Shown here in pieces: positions 14,902 through 20,122 of a stretch of 20,122 nucleotides of DNA; the stretch's first letter is position 1; each line of letters begins with the position of its first letter. The notes beneath the pieces are model-generated. The model ran no database searches and was not told the origin of the DNA. It saw only the letters and a program-made list of their open reading frames with translations. The position numbers were made by a program, and so were the translations under genes. Location: IMG/VR virus record IMGVR_UViG_3300017971_000876, positions 1 to 20,122 of that record; one strand, 5' to 3'. The DNA is from a virus.

Positions 14902-15365
14902 TAGCTGGTATACGGGTCTTCATCCACATCGGTTACACTATCGCCAGGGCCGCCTGGTATGTCGTTCATCCCGCGATAGAAGCTAGGCTGCACAGCGTCA
15001 GTATCTGCGTTAAGCGTCTCTTTTTCCGATTTGCTAAGGCCTCCAAAAGAAGGAAGCGCAAGTATGGCCGCGGCAACAGTCACCCCAGAAGGGTCTAGTT
15101 CGTTGGCTTGTTTTCGAAACTGCTCTGCTAATTTCGAACCCGATACTGATATATCACCTTCTCTATAATCGGTTTCTCGGGAGAACTTAGCCGCCAACCC
15201 TCGCAGAACAAGGGCGGCGGCCAGTCTCGTATCGGAGTATTGAGCGGCAGCGTAAGCAATTTCTTCGTTTTGTACTAGTTGCCTAGTCGTATCGGTACAA
15301 CCCGACAGGTAACGAATTTCGTCGTTAGTCGAACTAGTAGGATCTCCCGAATACGACCAAGTCAT
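14901..15365 (-). CDS. Head-tail connector/adaptor protein
   Basis: The product is 154 residues. The start MTWSYSGDPTSSTNDEIRYL, then a QLVQNEEIAYAA helix and LAAKFSRETDYREGDISVSG (58-77), are typical of small helical adaptor proteins that bind the portal ring (gp6/gp15-type connectors). The C-terminus, with ALPSFGGLSKSEKETL and PSFYRGMNDIPGGPGD, resembles the disordered tail seen in this group. GAGGAG precedes the ATG with good spacing. It is the first gene of the neck block. Confidence 0.8.
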   Translation of the reverse strand: MTWSYSGDPTSSTNDEIRYLSGCTDTTRQLVQNEEIAYAAAQYSDTRLAAALVLRGLAAKFSRETDYREGDISVSGSKLAEQFRKQANELDPSGVTVAAAILALPSFGGLSKSEKETLNADTDAVQPSFYRGMNDIPGGPGDSVTDVDEDPYTS

Positions 15366-15367
15366 AA

Positions 15368-15628
15368 TTACTCCTCTTTGTTTTTACGAGGTCTCCCACG
15401 ACGGCGTTTCTTACGCTTCTCCGGTTGTCGCACTTCTTCTTTTGCCTCAGGTTTTGACTCTACCTTATGTGCAAAATTATTAGGCATCAAACGAATAAAG
15501 CCCGTACGCTCTAACCTATCGACAATATCCACTTCCCAAAAGTCGGCTTCTGGGACGGGTTCGCCGATAGGCAGGCGTATGTTTTCGCCGTCGCGTTGAA
15601 CCACTATTTCTTTACGTGTTACCCACAT
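15368..15628 (-). CDS. Small head-region protein with C-terminal AT-hook-like tail
   Basis: The product is 86 residues. Residues 1-52 form a small domain (VTRKEIVVQRDGENIRLPIG, then DIVDRLERTGFIRLMP). The C-terminal third is highly charged and ends in KRKKRRRGRPRKNKEE, where RGRP (77-80) within basic residues is the core of an AT-hook, a minor-groove DNA-binding motif. Small proteins at this place, between capsid and connector genes, are common, but I do not recognise the family. DNA binding inside the capsid or at the portal is an inference from the tail. No strong ribosome site is seen; the ATG is 5 bases after the capsid gene stop. Confidence 0.7.
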   Translation of the reverse strand: MWVTRKEIVVQRDGENIRLPIGEPVPEADFWEVDIVDRLERTGFIRLMPNNFAHKVESKPEAKEEVRQPEKRKKRRRGRPRKNKEE

Positions 15629-15633
15629 AATTA

Positions 15634-16602
15634 CTACAGGACGTTATTGAAAAACACGCCGAGGTCAGAAGCTACAAGCTTCTGATCGAAGTACATTTCA
15701 CCTTCGACCCTATCGGAAGACAAGTGCTCCATTCGGAACTTCTTCATCCTCTGCCCTTGCGCGCCTGCGCCAAGATAGCCGGTCCAGTTGAACACGTAAC
15801 CTGCGGAAGGAAGCAGGATACTCGGTCTAGGAGCGGAGTAGCACAGGAATGCATCATCTGTGAAAAGGTCCGCCATAACAGCAGTAGCACCTTCGTTAGC
15901 TGTGTTGTTCACAGCGTCAGCCACGAGCACGCGCCCGCCGCCGTTAGGGAACAACACAGACGCCAAGAGATCCATAGTGACGATCTTGTCTCTGGTGTAC
16001 GCGATACGGTCCAAAAAGTCGGATGCGTCCTGAAGAGCTGTCCAAACGTCAGAAGCAAGCACTAAAGTGTTAGGCCAAAAGCCCGTCTTGGTATGCATAG
16101 CTTTCATTTGAACACGCATATCTTTAATAGGAGTTCCTGCGGCCACGTTCCACTTGGTTCCCGGAACGATATCTGCTCCTGTGCTAGAACCGGTCCATAC
16201 ATTAGTGGTGAAGTACTTAGCAGCCCACAGTTTTTCTCTTTTGAGAACCAAGTCTCTCATTACGAATTCTGTGGCGTCTCTATCTGCGTCCAGGGGGGTA
16301 TCGGTGTTAGCCCTTACTTCGTCATCTACGTCCTTGTGAAGAGCGTATCTCTTGCAAGAGTAGCTATCCGATTCGATATTATACCCAGACCCTGCGGACT
16401 CGGAAGCCGGCGCACGCTCTTGGGTGTCAGTGCGAAACCATTGATCCTTTGGATACTTGAAATAGTAATCACTCTTCTTTCGCACGGGGACCATGGGAAA
16501 AACCTTATCCGCGACGAATCCACCCATGTCCTGGAGATAAGCCACGGAGATGTTAGTTAGAGGTGCATTAATATGCACATCACCTGCGGTCGGTTGAGGC
16601 AT
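15634..16602 (-). CDS. Major capsid protein
   Basis: The product is 322 residues. The N-terminus (PLTNISVAYLQDMGGFVADK; VFPMVPVRKKSDYYFKYP) and the middle (DADRDATEFVMRDLVLKREK; GFWPNTLVLASDVWTALQDA) follow a family of major capsid proteins with the HK97 fold, ending in a P-domain/A-domain type region (CYSAPRPSILLPSAGYVFNW). No long N-terminal delta domain is present, which fits a separate scaffold protein. It follows the decoration gene and has AAAGGAG 7 bases before its ATG. A short inverted repeat lies near the 3' end. Confidence 0.9.
   Translation of the reverse strand: MPQPTAGDVHINAPLTNISVAYLQDMGGFVADKVFPMVPVRKKSDYYFKYPKDQWFRTDTQERAPASESAGSGYNIESDSYSCKRYALHKDVDDEVRANTDTPLDADRDATEFVMRDLVLKREKLWAAKYFTTNVWTGSSTGADIVPGTKWNVAAGTPIKDMRVQMKAMHTKTGFWPNTLVLASDVWTALQDASDFLDRIAYTRDKIVTMDLLASVLFPNGGGRVLVADAVNNTANEGATAVMADLFTDDAFLCYSAPRPSILLPSAGYVFNWTGYLGAGAQGQRMKKFRMEHLSSDRVEGEMYFDQKLVASDLGVFFNNVL
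15665..15685 (-). other. Inverted repeat near the 3' end of the capsid gene
   Basis: A perfect 8-base stem (TCAGAAGC / GCTTCTGA) with a 5-base loop lies inside the last codons of the capsid gene. On the minus strand the following bases include TTTTT about 10 bases later, which is too distant for a standard terminator. It may stabilise an upstream mRNA end or be chance. Confidence 0.4.
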
Positions 16603-16609
16603 AGCTCAT

Positions 16610-16616
16610 CTCCTTT
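16610..16616 (-). promoter_or_regulatory. Ribosome binding site of the capsid gene
   Basis: AAAGGAG lies 7 bases before the capsid ATG at 16602, immediately after the TAG stop of the decoration gene. Confidence 0.8.
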
Positions 16617-17609
16617 CTATAGTTTGCTCTTAGTATCTAGAGATACCGCGATAAGTTCGCCGCTAGCACTTGCGGCTTCCAATGCTCTGCCACTGATATA
16701 CGAGTTAGACGCAGTACCCGTAAGCACCTCGACAGACAACCCGAGGGGCGTCAACGCGTTGCCGGATTTAAAATCAAGCTCGGAGGTTACGCCAGTAGTG
16801 GGGCTAGAAATAACAGGCGTACCACTAGTGATATCCACGGTAGCCGTTGAGTCTGCTTCGATAACAGTCTTAACTTCGGCTGCGGTAACTGCGTTAATAT
16901 CCGCAGCGTCGCCGGTGCCGGCTACAGGAGCCGCAAAGGTAAGGCCGGAAGTCCCCGCGGCGGCGGCGATGGCAAAGCCCGAGCCCGCGCCGTCGGTAGA
17001 GATTTTAACCTGACCACCTACGTCCTCAGCGAAACCGCCGAGAAGCTGATCGTTGATCCCTTCGGCAACTAGAAGAGCGGTAGTAGTGGTTTTGTTAAAA
17101 GTAATAGTCTGTACTACTCCGTCATACTCTCCACCTGTGATGGTGATAGTAAACGCCAAGGTGTCTTGATCAGCAACCGGATAAGACGTAGTATCTGTGA
17201 TACTGGCCTGTGCCGCATCCCAAGTACAAGTTGCGTTACCTACATTATCGACATCCACAACGATAGTATCCGCGGGATTCAGGTTATAAGTAGGCGCGCT
17301 ACAAGTCTTAGACGCTGCAGTGGCAGAACTAGCGGCTGTGACTGCGAGTCCCGAAGCGTTACTCATCACAGACGCGCCTTTAGCGACAGCTGCGCCGGCT
17401 TTTACCTTAGACACACCAGCGGAAGCCACAGCGGCGGCTTCGCCTGAAGCGCTAGGTTTGTTTTGCAGTACCCCGTCACATAGGGCTCCGTTACTCGAAT
17501 TGAGTGCTACGCCCCCGGAACCGATAGTAACAAATTTGTACTGATCGGAACTAAGATCGCCAGAAGCGGTCTGGCCGGGAATAATGGTTTGTGCTCCTTC
17601 ATAAGCCAT
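16617..17609 (-). CDS. Capsid decoration/cement protein with large inserted domain
   Basis: The product is 330 residues. Residues 1-95 (MAYEGAQTIIPGQTASGDLS; CDGVLQNKPSASGEAAAVAS; GVSKVKAGAAVAKGASVMSN) and 302-325 (NSYISGRALEAASASGELIA) together match a capsid cement protein that is normally about 110-130 residues. Between them, residues 97-300 are an insertion with strand-rich segments such as LAFTITITGGEYDGVVQTIT and TADEV-type TAAEVKTVIEADSTATVDIT. The insert has two related parts (about 150-230 and 236-292). The protein probably binds the capsid outer surface. Strong AAGGAGGT precedes the ATG by 6 bases, fitting high copy number. Confidence 0.82.
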   Translation of the reverse strand: MAYEGAQTIIPGQTASGDLSSDQYKFVTIGSGGVALNSSNGALCDGVLQNKPSASGEAAAVASAGVSKVKAGAAVAKGASVMSNASGLAVTAASSATAASKTCSAPTYNLNPADTIVVDVDNVGNATCTWDAAQASITDTTSYPVADQDTLAFTITITGGEYDGVVQTITFNKTTTTALLVAEGINDQLLGGFAEDVGGQVKISTDGAGSGFAIAAAAGTSGLTFAAPVAGTGDAADINAVTAAEVKTVIEADSTATVDITSGTPVISSPTTGVTSELDFKSGNALTPLGLSVEVLTGTASNSYISGRALEAASASGELIAVSLDTKSKL

Positions 17610-17615
17610 AATTTT

Positions 17616-17623
17616 ACCTCCTT
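17616..17623 (-). promoter_or_regulatory. Strong ribosome binding site of the decoration gene
   Basis: AAGGAGGT is 6 bases upstream of the ATG at 17609 and overlaps the stop codon of the scaffold-like gene. Confidence 0.85.
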
Positions 17624-18527
17624 ATTTCCCTGCCTGCGCGGGGTGCTCGTCCAAATACGCATCATAGAGGCTAGGATCCTCGTTAAGCGCCTTGGCGATG
17701 GCTTGCTCTTTAGTCAAAGGCTTCTCGGATTTCTCAACGTATTTAGCCGCGGCTTTTGTAAGTTTATCCATAGCCGAACCGGTATTAACTTCGCCGCGTC
17801 CGCCTAGCTCGTTAAACATTACGCTCTTCTTGATAGCCGCCGCCGAGTCTTTCATGATCGCAAACTGGGCCTCTGCCATGTCTTTGTCTTTGTCGGCAAG
17901 GCTTTTAAACATGGCGCCTAGTTCTTCTGAGGACTTACCGGGGATACCCGACAATTCTTCTTTGGCCTTTGTTACCCAAGACTCAAGTTCTCTGAGGTCT
18001 TGTGCTTCTTTGAGCGCCTTAGCTACTGCTTCGTGCTTCTCTTTCATGGCGGCCATCTCTTCGTCATGCGCCTTTGTGATTTCGTCAAATTGCTTCTTGA
18101 CTTCCTCGGGCATACCTTCGAGAGATTTCTTCATTTTCATCTCCTCTTCTTCGTCCTCTTCTTCTTCGTCAAGAGGCATAGCTTTCTTCTCCTCTCCTTT
18201 CGCTTTATTCACGGGCTCTTCATATCCCGCGATGCCTGCGATAGTGGAAAGAGATTCAGTGGTTAGTTTGTCCTTAAAGGATTCCGCAAGTCGAAGCATC
18301 CCCTTTAGTACAGGGACGGCGTCGGCGTCTAGCTCTGCTTTTTCTACAAACTCGGCTAGTTTCGCTTCGCCTTCAACCTCGGTATCCAGAACAGCTTTAA
18401 TGATTTCTTCGTTCATATTGCTCTCCTGTTTAACTATAGGGAAGCGCTTCTTTTTATTGGCTCCCTTGTCAACTATAGACACTTCGTTAACTTCGAAGTT
18501 TTTTAATTCTGTCAATTGTTTAGTCAT
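17622..18527 (-). CDS. Scaffold-like acidic coiled-coil head protein
   Basis: From the ATG at 18527 the product is 301 residues. Residues 12-33, FEVNEVSIVDKGANKKKRFP onward, match the segment normally seen at the end of S78-type prohead proteases. The rest is highly charged and helical: an acidic run at 120-129 (PLDEEEEDEEEEM), then coiled-coil sequence to about 235 (KAHDEEMAAMKEKHEAVAKA). Composition and a place just before decoration and capsid genes indicate an internal scaffold that is cleaved or expelled during maturation. The start is chosen because it overlaps the preceding TGA as ATGA and has AAGAG upstream; a TTG at 18560 would extend it by 11 residues without a ribosome site. Confidence 0.8.
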   Translation of the reverse strand: MTKQLTELKNFEVNEVSIVDKGANKKKRFPIVKQESNMNEEIIKAVLDTEVEGEAKLAEFVEKAELDADAVPVLKGMLRLAESFKDKLTTESLSTIAGIAGYEEPVNKAKGEEKKAMPLDEEEEDEEEEMKMKKSLEGMPEEVKKQFDEITKAHDEEMAAMKEKHEAVAKALKEAQDLRELESWVTKAKEELSGIPGKSSEELGAMFKSLADKDKDMAEAQFAIMKDSAAAIKKSVMFNELGGRGEVNTGSAMDKLTKAAAKYVEKSEKPLTKEQAIAKALNEDPSLYDAYLDEHPAQAGK

Positions 18528-18865
18528 CCAATTTCTCTTTTGCAAATGGGGCAAGAACAATATAATCGGGCCATGGTCTCATTTAAAACGGTATTTATAG
18601 ACCAATAGGTGGTATAGAATTGCATCGAGTCACAATAGTCATCTACTGAACAATCGTTAAAAACCATAACACATTTGCTTTTATCAATTTCTACGGTTGC
18701 TCTTCTTGTGCCTACTTCGAAGTGTGCCACTATGCCGTCCGAATAAGATTCAGATGTCGGGGTGATTTCATTTGCCTCCAACCAATCCAAAAACACACAA
18801 AGTATTTCTTCTCTTGTCATAACTTTGTTTTTCATTTGCGCCGCTATTCCTATACAATCCAACAT
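18524..18865 (-). CDS. Small Cys-rich protein between protease and scaffold, unknown function
   Basis: Starting at the ATG at 18865, which overlaps the protease stop as TAATG, the product is 113 residues. The middle part (MTREEILCVFLDWLEANEIT; GIVAHFEVGTRRATVEIDKS) looks like a small alpha/beta domain. Cysteines at 3, 22, 64, 71 and 77 and a C-terminal CSCPIC (104-109) make it much richer in Cys than its neighbours, and CxCxxC could bind zinc. A longer frame reaches 18979 but overlaps the protease by more than 100 bases; a shorter start is at 18835. I do not recognise the family. Its place inside the head operon suggests a maturation or moron role, unproven. Confidence 0.65.
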   Translation of the reverse strand: MLDCIGIAAQMKNKVMTREEILCVFLDWLEANEITPTSESYSDGIVAHFEVGTRRATVEIDKSKCVMVFNDCSVDDYCDSMQFYTTYWSINTVLNETMARLYCSCPICKREIG

Positions 18866-20088
18866 TAATCGTCGTCTACTGACAAAGAGTCGCAGGTAGT
18901 CCACGTGATTGTCGGGTTTGGATCTGCTGTAGAATCTGTGTTTAGATATCCGTTTAAAACATCTGGAGAAACCTGCCAAATAGCTTTTTCTATGTTCTCT
19001 CCCATATTCGATTTCTCAACTAGCTCCACAAACGTCACTTTGGGCATCTCCGCTTTATTAAGAGGTCTCCGTACGCCGAAACCGCCCGGGCTAAACGCTG
19101 TTACTTTTCCGGATTTGAAAAGCTCCCACTCTTTTTCGCCTAGCTCGACGCCCATGATCCAGCTACCAGAATGCACAAAATCGTCACCGAATTTGCGGCG
19201 ACTTACTTTGTGTTCTTCTCCGTTCAACGCTTTTAGGTAATCTTCTCGACTTGGGTATTGCTCAACCCAGCTCTCTACTACTTTGGCGTCTGCTTTTTTG
19301 ACGTGCTGTAGACCAATAACACGCGAGGATTGTAAGTAGTTATGAGCCATCTTTTCCACTTCATCCGGCGGCATCCAATCGTTATGCGCGTCGGCTTGTG
19401 CTCCATTAGCACCATACGGGTCAACAACAACACCGTAAACAATGCGCTTCATAGGCGCTTCTTTTGATATTTTGGATGTTAGTTCTTCGCCTGTGGAATC
19501 GGCTTTATACTCGACAATCGGCTTATTACTCGCCTGTCTGTCATTATAATAACACTTTTTATCATATTTGTCTAGTAAATTCGACCATATAGCGTTTAAT
19601 TTACGATCTACTTCCCCGGAGTCTCCATATTTGCGCACAGCTTCGGGGTGAGGCAGACTATGATCCGCCCTTATGCCTAGGTTCTTCTTTGACGCTTTGC
19701 CGAGGGCGATCACTAGACAGGGGTTAATGTCTTCTAGTTCGTCTACGTCTTTCGTAATATGTACGTCTTCTCGGTCTATTCCTAAAGGGTCTAGATACAG
19801 TTCTTTAAATATGTCCCCCGTCGCTCCTATGAGTGCTTCATTGCGGGCTTTCTCTACAGGAGACAACTCAGACACCACGAAGGAGATTAACGCTTTGGAT
19901 ACGCTCTTCTCTTCGTCGCAACGCTTAGACTCTAGTTCTATCTTTCTCTGTTTTGCTCTATTAGCCTTTGCCTTGCCTCCCGATTTTGCCCTGGCTGCTT
20001 TGACTAAGCTAGCATGTAGCCATTTAGGCAGGTACTCTTTGGACATAGCTAACATTTCTTCCAGGAATTCTCTCGAATGGGTTGTCAT
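18865..20088 (-). CDS. XkdF-type prohead serine protease with UDG-like N-terminal domain
   Basis: The product is 407 residues. Residues 1-60 are basic and helical. Residues about 66-176 look like a uracil-DNA-glycosylase superfamily domain: VVSELSPVEKARNEALIGAT in the place of motif A, NPCLVIALGKASKKNLG (122-138), and SLPHPEAVRKYGDSGEV (144-160) with the HP of the second motif. The segment between is unusually short. Residues 213-345 are the XkdF-like protease (Peptidase_S78_2 type): KRIVYGVVVDPYG, VIGLQHVKK with candidate His262, HSGSWIMGVEL with candidate Ser309, and TAFSPGGFG. It would cleave scaffold and capsid precursors. AAGGAG precedes the ATG. The protease call is firm; the glycosylase-like call is from pattern recall and activity is unlikely to be judged without a structure. 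Confidence 0.8.
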   Translation of the reverse strand: MTTHSREFLEEMLAMSKEYLPKWLHASLVKAARAKSGGKAKANRAKQRKIELESKRCDEEKSVSKALISFVVSELSPVEKARNEALIGATGDIFKELYLDPLGIDREDVHITKDVDELEDINPCLVIALGKASKKNLGIRADHSLPHPEAVRKYGDSGEVDRKLNAIWSNLLDKYDKKCYYNDRQASNKPIVEYKADSTGEELTSKISKEAPMKRIVYGVVVDPYGANGAQADAHNDWMPPDEVEKMAHNYLQSSRVIGLQHVKKADAKVVESWVEQYPSREDYLKALNGEEHKVSRRKFGDDFVHSGSWIMGVELGEKEWELFKSGKVTAFSPGGFGVRRPLNKAEMPKVTFVELVEKSNMGENIEKAIWQVSPDVLNGYLNTDSTADPNPTITWTTCDSLSVDDD

Positions 20089-20101
20089 CGTTGTAATCTC
20101 C

Positions 20102-20122
20102 TTATTCGCTCAGGACTATTGA
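20102..20122 (-). CDS. C-terminal end of an upstream gene (possibly portal)
   Basis: On the minus strand the first 21 bases read SIVLSE then TAA, ending just before the protease ribosome site. The only other frames either stop at once or run into the protease gene. In this type of head operon the upstream neighbour is usually the portal gene, but six codons cannot identify it. Confidence 0.35.
   Translation of the reverse strand, partial: SIVLSE

Noticed and set aside
17692-18600. Long plus-strand open frame of 302 codons opposite the scaffold gene
   Set aside because: It is Ser-rich because it mirrors the Glu/Lys/Ala-rich coiled coil on the other strand (TTC/TCT runs), has no ribosome site and resembles no protein. 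The minus-strand gene explains the region.
18865-18979. Longer start at 18979 for the Cys-rich protein
   Set aside because: It would overlap the protease gene by 115 bases with no ribosome site, and the added residues are the out-of-frame reading of the protease C-terminus. The TAATG start at 18865 is better.
1-20122. tRNA genes, CRISPR arrays, insertion sequences or attachment sites
   Set aside because: I looked for cloverleaf-like segments, regularly spaced repeats and transposase sequence on both strands and saw none. The window is filled by phage structural genes.

Overview
The window is a compact late (virion morphogenesis) module of a tailed bacteriophage or prophage with a contractile tail (myovirus). 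Every gene I can support lies on the minus strand, so the module reads from base 20122 down to base 1. No integrase, replication gene, tRNA, CRISPR array or bacterial gene is visible. The host cannot be named from this sequence. Strong AGGAGGT ribosome binding sites indicate a bacterium with ordinary Shine-Dalgarno initiation. The gene set (DUF3383 sheath, DUF3277 tube, LIC_12616-type neck protein, Dit-like protein, Pam3-type plug, Gp138-type spike) matches the small-baseplate myovirus architecture known from phages such as KPP10 and cyanophage Pam3.

Layout in reading order. Head: the last codons of an upstream gene (probably portal); an XkdF-type prohead protease carrying a uracil-DNA-glycosylase-like N-terminal domain (20088-18865); a small Cys-rich protein of unknown role (18865-18524); a scaffold-like acidic coiled-coil protein (18527-17622); a capsid decoration protein with a large inserted domain (17609-16617); the major capsid protein (16602-15634); a small protein ending in an AT-hook-like tail (15628-15368). 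Neck: connector/adaptor, gp10/gpG-like protein, head-closure-like protein and neck/tail-terminator-like protein (15365-13458). Tail: sheath with an inserted carbohydrate-binding-like module (13446-11923), tube (11910-11473), a pair of tail assembly chaperones joined by a -1 ribosomal frameshift (11469-10835), and the tape measure (10838-9042).

Baseplate: Dit-like protein, plug, hub, spike, PAAR-like tip, gp25-like wedge, J-like wedge and a DUF2612/gpI-like protein (9042-3668). Receptor and lysis end: a sialidase-type beta-propeller fibre (3664-2468), a coiled-coil protein, a single-membrane-segment holin-like protein, a BppU-like Ig protein, a 55-residue protein too short for most gene callers, and a repeat-containing fibre that runs off the left end of the window (1407 to <1).

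Genes are packed with almost no intergenic space. The largest gap is about 23 bases, and many neighbours overlap as TAATG or ATGA, so translation is probably coupled along the transcript. No stretch over 300 bases lacks a gene. The features I find most worth a second look are: a lambda-type GGGAAAG slippery site followed 7 bases later by an 11-position stem-loop; the glycosylase-like/protease fusion; and a recurring pattern in which extra beta-rich domains are inserted into conserved virion proteins (sheath, decoration protein, J-like wedge). Two of these inserts look related to each other.
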